Origin: an uncultured Lachnospiraceae bacterium
Lineage (GTDB): Bacteria; Bacillota; Clostridia; Lachnospirales; Lachnospiraceae
Reading direction: 5' to 3'
Length of the DNA: 26,099 nucleotides
Assembly (NCBI GenBank): GCA_910578405.1
Contig: CAJTQO010000046.1
Location: 1-26,099 of the forward strand
This document shows, in pieces, positions 15,258 to 23,704 of this stretch (position 1 is its first letter; each line of letters begins with the position of its first letter). The translations under genes were made by a program, and so were the position numbers. A model generated the notes under the pieces. That model did not search any database and was not told the DNA's origin. It was given only the letters and a program-made list of their open reading frames with translations.

Positions 15258-16487
15258 TCATGTTTCTGTTATAAATTTACTTAATATCCGTTTGCCTACC
15301 ATTGAAAAATCCTTTTCCATCTTTCCTTTGCTGTCTCCTGCGCTTACCTTATCACATAAATAGTCCAAATCATCAAACTCATATGCCTTATTCTTTGTCA
15401 TCATATCTTCAAATAAAGGATTTTCCATAATAAGCTTTTTATAGCAAATCTCTAACTGCTTTTTATGCTCCACATTTTTTTTCGTATCCAATATATAAAA
15501 ACAATTTTCATAATAACTATAAAGCCAGATATTATAGTTGAAAACTTTACAAAGAGTATAGCTTCTTCTGTAATTCTTCCAGCTCCGTAAACTTTCCCCC
15601 ATACATTCCTCAAATTGTCTCGTAGAGCAGTCATATTTTATATACTGATTTTCATAAGATGGAATAAAAAAGACTTCCCCTTTCACAATTGCCAAATCAT
15701 GTATAACCAGTTCACGTATATTGTCAGTATCGTCGTAACGCTTATATTGCTCCATTGAAATGAATTCTGTCCTATGCATCCCTAAATCATGCAGAAAAAC
15801 TTTTCCTTCAAAAGAAAAAAGCCATATTCGCTCCCTAAAAGAACGCACTCCCACAATCCAGTCCTTCACCTGTCTGTCCAAAGGCTTCTGCAGTCTTTCA
15901 ACCATTCCAAACATAACGCCATTCAAATGTTCGATTGAAAAAGCTTTTGTCTTTATATCAAATATAGTAAGCGTATCATTATAGTTAGACCAGATTAATT
16001 GTTTCTGAAATATGCAAGGCGCTTTATATGCCTTATGCACCTTTCCTTCCATTTCTTCCTTTACAGCATTGCTTTTATCCGGGAAAAACACTTCTGTCTC
16101 TTTCGACATAGAATCAATTTTTATGACTATATCCGGATAACGGTTTACGCAGTAAATATCCTTTCCGTATACAATTGCATCCATTTTTTTATCACTTTGA
16201 AAACCTTCAAACGGAATATTCACTTCATAAAACTTCGTTTTAACTATATCATAACAGAAAACACTTCTAGCCATGCGTGGAATAAAATATATTTCATTTT
16301 CTAATTTCAGTATTTGGGAAAACGACGCAAAAGAGCAGCTCATCGTATCTGGGAATACGGCCGCAGCCTCAATTTCCTGGCTTCGGAAATCATACTTGAA
16401 TAAACAGTTTAGATAATCCGTTATTATCCATATGCAATCCTCTTCTATTACTGCATCCCTAATTGATTTTAATATTTCATATTTCAT
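15258..16487 (-). CDS. Unrecognised protein with beta-propeller-like repeats
   Basis: I do not recognise a named family for this 409-residue protein. It is built of repeating beta-rich blocks: a short tryptophan or aromatic strand, a turn, and a strand ending in Y-D (for example DCIWIITDYLNCLFKYDF, EIYFIPRMARSVFCYD, DIYCVNRYPDIVIKIDS, QLIWSNYNDTLTIFDI, RIWLFSFEGKVFLHDL, EVFFIPSYENQYIKYD, NIWLYSYYENCFYILD). About seven such blocks fit a seven-bladed propeller. There is no signal peptide or membrane segment, so it should stay in the cytoplasm. It sits between the NeuB-like and NeuA-like genes, 12 bases from one and 51 from the other. It may bind a glycan, sense a product, or scaffold the enzymes; none of these is shown. 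Confidence 0.75.
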   Translation of the reverse strand: MKYEILKSIRDAVIEEDCIWIITDYLNCLFKYDFRSQEIEAAAVFPDTMSCSFASFSQILKLENEIYFIPRMARSVFCYDIVKTKFYEVNIPFEGFQSDKKMDAIVYGKDIYCVNRYPDIVIKIDSMSKETEVFFPDKSNAVKEEMEGKVHKAYKAPCIFQKQLIWSNYNDTLTIFDIKTKAFSIEHLNGVMFGMVERLQKPLDRQVKDWIVGVRSFRERIWLFSFEGKVFLHDLGMHRTEFISMEQYKRYDDTDNIRELVIHDLAIVKGEVFFIPSYENQYIKYDCSTRQFEECMGESLRSWKNYRRSYTLCKVFNYNIWLYSYYENCFYILDTKKNVEHKKQLEICYKKLIMENPLFEDMMTKNKAYEFDDLDYLCDKVSAGDSKGKMEKDFSMVGKRILSKFITET

Positions 16488-16538
16488 TTCAAACCTCGTC
16501 CATATACTTATCTTATCGGCCCGCCATCCCCTGCTCTC

Positions 16539-17435
16539 CTATTCCCCTCTAAGTTTTTTCCTCACTTCCTTCTCACGGGCAGTTATTGTCTTTTCTCCAC
16601 TTCCAAGCATTACCAATACTTCCTTCATCCGTCCATGCAGCATGGCCATTGCCGTTACAGACAAACTGGATGCCTGATCCGTCCCCCACATATTATGGTC
16701 GAGCGTAATATGCCTCTCAATTACCTTTGCGCCTAATGATACCGCTACCACTGTCGGTTCCAAGTTACTTTCATGCCCGCTATATCCTACAAGGCAATGA
16801 TACCGCTTGCGCAAGGCTGGAATCATATTTAAGTTCAATTCTTCCACTGGCGTTGGATAAACAGAATTGGTATGAAGTAAAATATAATTTCCATTTGAAT
16901 GCTTTTCCAGGAATTCCACCGTTTTATCCATTTCTTCCAAAACGCTCATCCCAGTAGATACCATTAAGGTTTTCCCGCTTTCACATGCCCGTTTTAACAA
17001 TTCCTGATTTGCATTTCCCGCAGAAGCAATTTTTATAAAAGGCAAATCATAAGACAGTAAAAATTCCAGACTTGGAATATCCCATGGCGAAGCCGTCCAT
17101 GCAATAGGCTTTTCCCTGCAATAAGCATCTATGTAATTATATTCCGTCCTGCCAAACTCCACTTTTTTCTTGTATTCCAAATAAGTTATTTTTCCCCATG
17201 GAGTATCCCTTATTATATTTTTCTGCCCCTCCGGGACTGCAATATCCGGTTCCCGTTTTTGAAACTTTACACAATCCCAACCACATGCATTTGCTGCATC
17301 TATTAATTTTTTAGCAATCTGCAAATTGCCATTATGGTTAATCCCTATTTCCGCAATTACATAAGGAAAAGAACTTTCATTAATTACATAATCTCCTATT
17401 ACAATTTCCTGTTTCGCCATTCTCCCCATCCTCAT
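16539..17435 (-). CDS. NeuB-family nonulosonate synthase lacking the SAF domain
   Basis: This 298-residue protein is a NeuB-type aldolase that condenses phosphoenolpyruvate with a hexose or hexosamine derivative. It has VIAEIGINHNGNLQIAKKLI at 26-45, DCVKFQKRE, ASPWD, IKIASAGN, LMVSTGMS, HTNSVYP, GYSGHE and VIERHITLDHNMWGTDQASS. It ends at EVRKKLRGE, so the roughly 60-residue antifreeze-like (SAF) lid found in classical NeuB (about 346 residues) is absent. It overlaps the KdsC-like gene by an ATGA; a second ATG at 17420 would give 293 residues and also has a purine-rich site. The linked phosphatase implies a phosphorylated product such as a KDN-9-P type sugar. The exact sugar is not known. 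Confidence 0.9.
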   Translation of the reverse strand: MRMGRMAKQEIVIGDYVINESSFPYVIAEIGINHNGNLQIAKKLIDAANACGWDCVKFQKREPDIAVPEGQKNIIRDTPWGKITYLEYKKKVEFGRTEYNYIDAYCREKPIAWTASPWDIPSLEFLLSYDLPFIKIASAGNANQELLKRACESGKTLMVSTGMSVLEEMDKTVEFLEKHSNGNYILLHTNSVYPTPVEELNLNMIPALRKRYHCLVGYSGHESNLEPTVVAVSLGAKVIERHITLDHNMWGTDQASSLSVTAMAMLHGRMKEVLVMLGSGEKTITAREKEVRKKLRGE

Positions 17436-17923
17436 TCAAAGTTATGCCTTCTGTTTCTTTTGACTACGTCTGCAATCTCCCGGATTACTCCATATCCCCC
17501 TTTTGCTTGCGTTATATAATCTGCAATATGTTTTACTTCCTCATATGCATCGTTAGGAACGATTTTTATTCCGCATAACTGCATCGCCGCATAATCATTA
17601 ATGTCATTGCCTACATAGGCTATCTTTTTAAAGAGAATCCCATTTTCCTCACTATACTTTTTTACACATTCTTTTTTGTCGGAAACACTCTGGATGCATT
17701 TTACCTTCAATTTATCAGCTCTTCTGCCCACTACCCCATTTGTTTCCGAAGATATAATCACTACATCAATCCCCATGGAGCGAAGCAGATGCACAGCCTG
17801 TCCGTCCGCACGGCTTACAAAAACACTTTCTTTCCCTGCTTCATCCACCAAAACCCTGTTATCTGTCATAACTCCGTCAAAATCGCTTATAATAAGCTCT
17901 ATACTGCTCCATTCCCTTTCCAT
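17432..17923 (-). CDS. KdsC-like HAD phosphatase
   Basis: This 163-residue HAD-superfamily phosphatase matches the small KdsC type, which has no cap domain and works as a tetramer. D14 and D16 in SDFDGVMTD are the nucleophile and acid/base, SRADGQAVHLL and VVIISSETN provide the second motif, and AYVGNDINDYAAM carries the acidic metal site. KdsC removes phosphate from KDO-8-P; relatives remove the 9-phosphate from KDN-9-P or Neu5Ac-9-P. Being directly upstream of, and overlapping, a NeuB-like synthase gene, it most likely dephosphorylates that synthase's product before CMP activation. The ATG at 17923 is preceded by AAGGCGG. Confidence 0.9.
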   Translation of the reverse strand: MEREWSSIELIISDFDGVMTDNRVLVDEAGKESVFVSRADGQAVHLLRSMGIDVVIISSETNGVVGRRADKLKVKCIQSVSDKKECVKKYSEENGILFKKIAYVGNDINDYAAMQLCGIKIVPNDAYEEVKHIADYITQAKGGYGVIREIADVVKRNRRHNFE

Positions 17924-17935
17924 GTATCCGCCTTT

Positions 17936-19066
17936 TTAGAATAAGCCTTCATAGTTTACCCTTTCAAATAAGTCTAAAGACCCTCCAATGGTTGCATTAT
18001 ATATTTCAATTCCCCTTTTTTCCGCAATTCTTTTCATCAATGCGTATTGTTTCCAAAGATTATGTACGGCGCATAACATTTCTTTAAAAGGAACTAACAA
18101 TTGATCGGTTTCGTCAACCACGCTATCCTCCTTCGAAATGATGCTTTCACTATATTTATAGAAATGGCTATATTTCCCTGTAATTAATTCGCTATGTTCT
18201 GTCCCTACAAGATATATTTTCTTAAATCCCATATAAATAGCCAATTCTAAACACATAATCGCAACAGACTGTACATTTAAAACAGACTGTGTCAAATCTA
18301 TCTCATCATAATAATCCGGCAAATTGGAAAATGAAATATAACTCACTTCTTTCTCTTTATATTCCGGCAGAACCTCAATATACTCCTTTTCATGAATACT
18401 TAAGAAAAAGTGGGAGTATGGACATCCCTCCTTCATCTCCCGCAGCCACTTAATTGCATTTTCTTTTGTTATAAAATCCTCAAATGTAGGCACGCAATAA
18501 TAATCCGGTTTTATTTGCCTGCAGTCTTTATGTAAATAAAAGCTGGAAACAGCAATGGTCCTCTCCTTTTTTAGTTTCATTAAATCCATTTCCCGAATGG
18601 ATGGCCCTGTACATAAAATAAAAACCCTTTCCCCTGCATGCTTATCCTTATATTCAGAATTTCTGCTTAATGTGCCGCCCACTACACTATCGACCTTAAT
18701 ATCCGCTTTGGAAATATGCTGGTAAAATGGTTGTTCCAAATCCTCATAAAATGTAAGCGCTTTCCCTTTAAAATGGTATTTATCCAATAATTCCCTTTTA
18801 ATTTCCTTCTCTCTGAAAAATGAGGAAATTATTATGCAATCCAACATTTCAAAATCCACTTCGTCGGGATGCTGAACTATTTGTCCAAAGAAATACGAGC
18901 CACATAATTTTTTATCCATTACACAGTTTATTCCATATTCAGAAAGTAATGTATACTGCAATAATTTTGCTGTATGTTCCGCAGCTCCCCATACCCCTAT
19001 TCTTTTTCCTGATTCTATTAACTTTAGTTTGCCGTTTATTATATGGATATAATCTTCCAAATACAT
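17936..19066 (-). CDS. MptE/DUF115-like protein with N-terminal Rossmann module, candidate nonulosonate transferase
   Basis: The 376-residue protein begins with a Rossmann-like module (KRIGVWGAAEHTAKLLQYTL, then IDKK-like VMDKKLCG and CIIISSF). The rest resembles the DUF115 / MptE-like group: RVFILCTGPSIREMDLMKL at about 143-161, TIAVSSFYLH, IKPDYYCVPTFEDF, a variable middle, and MGFKKIYLVGTEHSE near residue 285. The same fold core is found in Maf proteins, which attach nonulosonic acids to flagellin, and the GPS loop recalls GT42 sialyltransferases. Placed just before the nonulosonate block, it is a good candidate for the transferase using the CMP-sugar. This role is inferred. It has no membrane segment. 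The ribosome site is weak. Confidence 0.72.
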   Translation of the reverse strand: MYLEDYIHIINGKLKLIESGKRIGVWGAAEHTAKLLQYTLLSEYGINCVMDKKLCGSYFFGQIVQHPDEVDFEMLDCIIISSFFREKEIKRELLDKYHFKGKALTFYEDLEQPFYQHISKADIKVDSVVGGTLSRNSEYKDKHAGERVFILCTGPSIREMDLMKLKKERTIAVSSFYLHKDCRQIKPDYYCVPTFEDFITKENAIKWLREMKEGCPYSHFFLSIHEKEYIEVLPEYKEKEVSYISFSNLPDYYDEIDLTQSVLNVQSVAIMCLELAIYMGFKKIYLVGTEHSELITGKYSHFYKYSESIISKEDSVVDETDQLLVPFKEMLCAVHNLWKQYALMKRIAEKRGIEIYNATIGGSLDLFERVNYEGLF

Positions 19067-19164
19067 GTTTGCTTTAAACAGTATGCTATATACTGCGCTC
19101 CTTCCTGCCCAAAATTAGAAATTCCCCTGAAAAGCCTCTGCTTCTGCAGACATTGTAAACCTCC

Positions 19165-20652
19165 CTATTCTAATAAATACAAATTATTCCGCAGATATGT
19201 TGATGCGATTCTATATGGAACTGCGCCTCCTATCCAATTCTCCTCATTGTTATCCGCCGCTTTTTCCATTTCATTGTATATTTCCATATATTTTTTATAA
19301 TTTTCTATATCCTCAGCGCTTTCCTGCCACTTTCCCTCTAATCTGTCAATCATTTCCTTCGTGGCTTCCGCAATTTCTTCTGCAGTATTATCAATGAAGC
19401 AAATACCCTTTTTTTCATAGCGTTCCCCCCATATAAGACATTCCGATTCTATCTTAGCCATTTCCCTTAATGTTAAATATCTCTCTTTTCTAATATCATA
19501 ATACTTTCTTGGAATATACAAATCCATGTCTGTATACGGCGTTCCCCCATAGCCAAAAGATGTAAAAAGCCCATTCACCACAAACGCTGGCTTTGAAAAA
19601 AAAGTTGCGATATATAATATTCCTGATGATGTGGTAAGTATAAACTTGCAATTAGAAAGTAAATATAAATCATTAAAATCATCTGCATACTTTCCAGCAT
19701 AATCAATACAATTTCCCATCATTTCAATTTTTTCTTCCAAACGTCCCATTCTGACAGTTGTTATTCCATTTTGTTGCAAAAAGTTTAATGCCAATTTATA
19801 ATCATTAAAATTTGTATTTCTATAGTCATAACAAAAATCATGTCCGATTGTCTTTTTATTATAGACAGACGTCCTGGCGGCAACACAGACAAATGGATGC
19901 TTTATTCCCATCCGCCTTATCCTCTCCTCGCCTTTTTGAATCTCTGCATCCGTAAACCATTGATTATTGCTGTTCGCTTTGATTTTGTATTTGGGATAGC
20001 TTCCTCTACATTTAAATCTGTCAAATTCTAGAATATTGACATCTTCCGGATGCTCTCTTAAAACATATCTCCAAAACGCTATTTCCTTTTCCTGCATAAT
20101 ATGCAGTTCTTTATTTAATAGCTTTAGTAAATGCTTATTGCATATCCTTCCACCGCTTCCGGTTTCTGTATCTGGAATAAATATACGCAGCGTCTCATCG
20201 GAATGAAAAGTATTTTTAGCCATAAAATAACGAGGAATTAATTCTCCGACAGCATTTACAGGCAATCCATAAATTTCAATTCCCTTAAATGTTTTACCTA
20301 TCCTTTTCCACTCTTCTTCGAATTCGTCCTTCCTCCACACTTCCTGAAACTGGGACATTTCATTCAAAAATTTTCTATGATGATAAATTGGCAAAAAACT
20401 AATTTTATCTAACCCTATTCCCAAATTTTTTATTTGATATCCTATTTCCCTATAATGGCGCAATGAGGCAATATATATTTTGTCATACTTTAAGTGCATA
20501 AGTTGTTCTGCGCCAAAAACCTCAATGCCAAGAATTTCCTTTCCCTGTTTTTCATAACTATTGTCAACAAATGCAACTACTTCTTCTTTCTCCTTTATTT
20601 CAAAATAAAAATCAATTCCTAACCTGTCTGCACCAAAAATAATAACCTTCAT
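19165..20652 (-). CDS. TIGR04372-type glycosyltransferase with N-terminal Rossmann module
   Basis: This 495-residue protein starts with the Rossmann-like module MKVIIFGADRLGIDFYFEI, followed by VVAFVDNSYEKQGKEILGI. The remainder resembles the TIGR04372 putative glycosyltransferase group: FVCVAARTSVYNK, HDFCYDYRNTNFNDYKLAL, TTVRMGRLEEK and SNCKFILTTSSGI, all typical of that group's GT-B-like C-terminal region. The start has AGGAG 7 bases upstream and overlaps the SDR gene by an ATGA. A 98-base gap separates it from the MptE-like gene, the largest on the AT-rich side; no clear terminator or promoter was found there. Donor and acceptor are unknown. Confidence 0.85.
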   Translation of the reverse strand: MKVIIFGADRLGIDFYFEIKEKEEVVAFVDNSYEKQGKEILGIEVFGAEQLMHLKYDKIYIASLRHYREIGYQIKNLGIGLDKISFLPIYHHRKFLNEMSQFQEVWRKDEFEEEWKRIGKTFKGIEIYGLPVNAVGELIPRYFMAKNTFHSDETLRIFIPDTETGSGGRICNKHLLKLLNKELHIMQEKEIAFWRYVLREHPEDVNILEFDRFKCRGSYPKYKIKANSNNQWFTDAEIQKGEERIRRMGIKHPFVCVAARTSVYNKKTIGHDFCYDYRNTNFNDYKLALNFLQQNGITTVRMGRLEEKIEMMGNCIDYAGKYADDFNDLYLLSNCKFILTTSSGILYIATFFSKPAFVVNGLFTSFGYGGTPYTDMDLYIPRKYYDIRKERYLTLREMAKIESECLIWGERYEKKGICFIDNTAEEIAEATKEMIDRLEGKWQESAEDIENYKKYMEIYNEMEKAADNNEENWIGGAVPYRIASTYLRNNLYLLE

Positions 20653-21536
20653 CCATTTCTCCTATATGATCTTTTGTATCTATCTAAAATTGTTTCTATA
20701 TCCATATATTTCATTCCAAGCAGCCCTGCCAAACGGTCTCCCCTTAGCCCTCCATGAATATGCCTGTGATCTAGAAACTTGAAATTTTCATATTCCATTT
20801 CTAAAATTTTTCCATACCCGCCAAATATTTTCTTTGCATAAATATTTGCCAAATCAAAACGTGTAATGTAATTATTGCTTGCTAAATGATATACTCCATT
20901 TATACCTGACTCCAAGGCTCTTATTATAGTACACGCAATGTCATCTACTTCTGTAAGGCAAAAGCTTTGCTCCTTTAGGCAAATGATTTCCTTTTGGCAT
21001 ATAATCCTGTTATAAAACTCATGAAATATATCCTTTTCACCAAAACTACTTCCAACTGCCCTACTTAACCTGAAAATCAAATACTCATCCAACCTACCAG
21101 CCATATATTCTTCTATCTGAAGTTTCTGTCTGCCATAAAGAGTGAGCGGGTTAGGAACATCTTCTTCCCGATACATCCCTCTGTAACCGTCAAAAACCGC
21201 CTCTGATGATAAAAAAACGCTTTTCACTCCCATTTCTGCAGCCTGCTCAAAAATCCTCCTGGTTCCTTCCACATTAAGCAGGCGGCTGCCATACTCATCT
21301 CTTTTGCAGTTATCAATATTTGCATTCGCCCCACATACTATTACTGCTTTCGGCAGATTTTCCTTAAAATAATTTTGGCATATGCTTCCAAAATCATCTT
21401 GACATAAATCAAACCGAATCCATTCCTTAACAAAAGAGTGGGAATAATATGTACCTGCTACATGAATCCCATTCCGCTTGCAATAGCTATACAAATGACT
21501 GCCAATAAAACCTGACGCCCCTATTATTAAATACAT
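20649..21536 (-). CDS. NAD-dependent SDR, dTDP-4-dehydrorhamnose reductase-like
   Basis: The 295-residue protein is an extended short-chain dehydrogenase of the RmlD kind, which reduces 4-keto nucleotide sugars. The nucleotide-binding loop is IIGASGFIGSHLY at 4-16, CGANANIDNCKRDE and LNVEGTRRIFE follow, then SSEAVFDG and the catalytic YGRQK (YxxxK). Length matches the family. Set among a C-methyltransferase, a cupin and a radical SAM gene, it probably finishes a modified deoxy- or branched-chain sugar by reducing a keto group. The partner dehydratase and thymidylyltransferase are not in this window. AGGAAG sits about 8 bases before the ATG. Confidence 0.88.
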   Translation of the reverse strand: MYLIIGASGFIGSHLYSYCKRNGIHVAGTYYSHSFVKEWIRFDLCQDDFGSICQNYFKENLPKAVIVCGANANIDNCKRDEYGSRLLNVEGTRRIFEQAAEMGVKSVFLSSEAVFDGYRGMYREEDVPNPLTLYGRQKLQIEEYMAGRLDEYLIFRLSRAVGSSFGEKDIFHEFYNRIICQKEIICLKEQSFCLTEVDDIACTIIRALESGINGVYHLASNNYITRFDLANIYAKKIFGGYGKILEMEYENFKFLDHRHIHGGLRGDRLAGLLGMKYMDIETILDRYKRSYRRNG

Positions 21537-21554
21537 TTAAAATCTTCCTATATT

Positions 21555-23192
21555 TTATATTTCCGGAAATTCTATAAACTCCCTGCCAAACTTCTGAAAT
21601 ACTTTTTCCCACTCTATGCTATTTTTCCTAATTTCCTGATACGCATTGTAATATACCTCTGCTTTTTCCAATAGTCCGATTTCCTTTGCCGCCTTAGCCG
21701 CATAATAATATGCAAAAGGATTCTTGTGCTTTGCATGAATGACATATTCAAAATTAACCAATGCCCTTTCCCATTTTCTGTTTCTCATATCCAAATTGCA
21801 TACAAAATCTTTCTTTATTGTATTGTAAACCTGTATTTCTTCAATCTGCCCTGCATGAAAAAACTCTGTTTCTATATTTCCTTCCAAAAAATTGCATGTG
21901 TCAAGGCTCTCGTTTTTTAAATATCCTTTTGCTTTACACATGTCATATAAATCGCTTCCTGGTAAAGGAGAGGCTATAAAAATATCCACCCAATTTAAGT
22001 CACTGGTATGTATAAAATCCATAGTCATCTGGATATCCTCCAATGACTCCCCTGGAAACCCTATTACAAATAGCCCTTTTACATATATGTCATACTTATT
22101 CAAACATGCAATCGCATGAGGAACCATTTCCAGCTTCAACGGTTTGTGAATAATTTCTTTTAATATCCTCGGATTCCCGGACTCAATTGCGAGCGTAACA
22201 ACGTCAATCCCTGACATTTTTAAACGTCTTGCCATGTCATCGTCCATACGGTAAACCGGAAAACCATTTACAAACTCCACCGTCAACTGCAATTCCATAA
22301 AATAATCAAGCAAAATCAAAGCCTGCTCTTTATCTACAAAGAAATTATCATCCCAAACTGTAATTGTATTTACCTGATATTTATCCACTGCAAGCTTTAT
22401 ATCTGATTTGATGCGCTGCAAGCTGTTATACCTCACCTTTTTCCCATGTATGCTGTGTGAGGCGCAAAAGCAGCAATTAAACGGACATCCTCTGGAAAAC
22501 ATAAGAGGCATTGCCACTACTTCCCTATCCACCTGCGAATGAGCATGGCTGTTATACTTTCCAAACTCTATCAATGAAAAATCAAGGGGCGGAATCTCAT
22601 CCAAATCCTTAATAAACTCAAAAGAACATTGAAATCCCTTTTCTAATTTTTCACGCGTAATCAGACTCTTAGAATGCTCCAAATACTCTTTTTCATTTTC
22701 TGAATTAACAAAGCCGGAAATCCCTATTTCACCTTCACCATAAGAAATGAAATCTATATCTTGTGCATCAGCAAATACCTCTTGCATCAAATTACTTGGC
22801 ACACCGCCTCCGGTTGTTACCACCGCTGTCGGAAAAATCTCCTTGACAATCCGGCTTATTATTTTCAAATAACCGAAGGTTGGGCTAAAAATCGCTGAAA
22901 TACCGCAGAAATCAAATTCGTCTTCACGAATCTGGCTAATAAAATGTCTAATATATTTTTCAGCAGTATTTACTTGATCAATTTTTCCTTCATTCACTAA
23001 TGTATAAAATTTCAGGTTCAAATCTAAAATAACTGCCTCTGCATTTGTATACCTTTCCATATAGGTTGCTAATGATAATGCCCCCAATGGAATTTCTTTC
23101 CGGATTTTGCTGGAAAATGTCTTATTTTCATTTGGCGTCAAATCTGATATTGCCACGCAGGGCGGGACAATAAACAACAATTTCTTCCTCAT
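21555..23192 (-). CDS. Radical SAM protein with B12-binding-like N-terminal domain
   Basis: This 545-residue protein has three parts. Residues 1-160 resemble the Rossmann-type cobalamin-binding domain found before many radical SAM cores (LLFIVPPCV, EIPLGALSLATYM, DFCGISAIF, VVTTGGGVPSN), but no DxHxxG cobalamin-ligand motif is visible. The radical SAM core has SRGCPFNCCFC, with C236, C240 and C243 as the 4Fe-4S ligands, and later VTLAIESGNPRIL and GLFVIGFPGES. The last 70 residues look like TPR-type helices (NPFAYYYAAKAAKEIGLLEK). Relatives catalyse methylations, rearrangements or dehydrations. Its start overlaps the cupin gene stop (ATGA), so the two are likely coupled. The substrate may be a nucleotide sugar, by context only. 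Confidence 0.9.
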   Translation of the reverse strand: MRKKLLFIVPPCVAISDLTPNENKTFSSKIRKEIPLGALSLATYMERYTNAEAVILDLNLKFYTLVNEGKIDQVNTAEKYIRHFISQIREDEFDFCGISAIFSPTFGYLKIISRIVKEIFPTAVVTTGGGVPSNLMQEVFADAQDIDFISYGEGEIGISGFVNSENEKEYLEHSKSLITREKLEKGFQCSFEFIKDLDEIPPLDFSLIEFGKYNSHAHSQVDREVVAMPLMFSRGCPFNCCFCASHSIHGKKVRYNSLQRIKSDIKLAVDKYQVNTITVWDDNFFVDKEQALILLDYFMELQLTVEFVNGFPVYRMDDDMARRLKMSGIDVVTLAIESGNPRILKEIIHKPLKLEMVPHAIACLNKYDIYVKGLFVIGFPGESLEDIQMTMDFIHTSDLNWVDIFIASPLPGSDLYDMCKAKGYLKNESLDTCNFLEGNIETEFFHAGQIEEIQVYNTIKKDFVCNLDMRNRKWERALVNFEYVIHAKHKNPFAYYYAAKAAKEIGLLEKAEVYYNAYQEIRKNSIEWEKVFQKFGREFIEFPEI

Positions 23193-23704
23193 TTTTTTGT
23201 CTCCATAGGACAGCTCTTTAATTCCGCCTCTAACCCTTCCATAAATATTTTGACTTTTTCTTTATCACCAGGCTCAGGCGCCCACTCAGCGAAAATATTC
23301 CCTTCATTAGGAAACGGACCCAATTTCGCTTCATAATAAACAACCTGTTCTGTAAGAGGAATCGACATGTGGTATATACCTGCGTCAATCCGGTACGACA
23401 GACAATCTTCTGCCGCCAGTTCAAAAAAATCTATTATTTTGCCATCACCGTTAAAAACGATTATCCTTAATATCCCGTCTAAAATCAGATGCGTTTCTGC
23501 CGTATGCAGATGTTTTTCAGGTCTTCCATAATCGCCGCGCCTACGTACAATAAACATTTCATGTAGGCTCTCTTCCGGTGCATGATGCATACACAACCGA
23601 TACCGGCCGCTTACATTATTACACGCTTTAGCCTTTAACTCCCCAATCACCTTTGTGTCCACTTTAATTATGCTGTCAGAATTAAAATATGCTTCCCCAT
23701 CCAA
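23189..23704 (-). CDS. WbuC-like cupin metalloprotein
   Basis: This 171-residue protein is a single-domain cupin of the WbuC kind, a family found in O-antigen clusters with no established reaction. The pattern RYRLCMHHAPEESLHEMFIV, then RPEKHLHTAETHLILDG and VFNGDGKIIDFFEL, gives the histidine-rich metal site. The gene starts with TTG at 23704, directly after the TAA of the methyltransferase gene, and has AGGAGG 8 bases before it; the nearby ATG is out of frame. It overlaps the radical SAM gene by four bases. It may act as an isomerase or epimerase on a sugar, as other cupins in sugar loci do, but this is inference. Confidence 0.85.
   Translation of the reverse strand: MDGEAYFNSDSIIKVDTKVIGELKAKACNNVSGRYRLCMHHAPEESLHEMFIVRRRGDYGRPEKHLHTAETHLILDGILRIIVFNGDGKIIDFFELAAEDCLSYRIDAGIYHMSIPLTEQVVYYEAKLGPFPNEGNIFAEWAPEPGDKEKVKIFMEGLEAELKSCPMETKK

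Noticed and set aside
19137..19150. TCTGC/GCAGA inverted repeat in the 98-base gap
   Set aside because: Weak 5 bp stem without a U-tract or promoter elements; could be chance.
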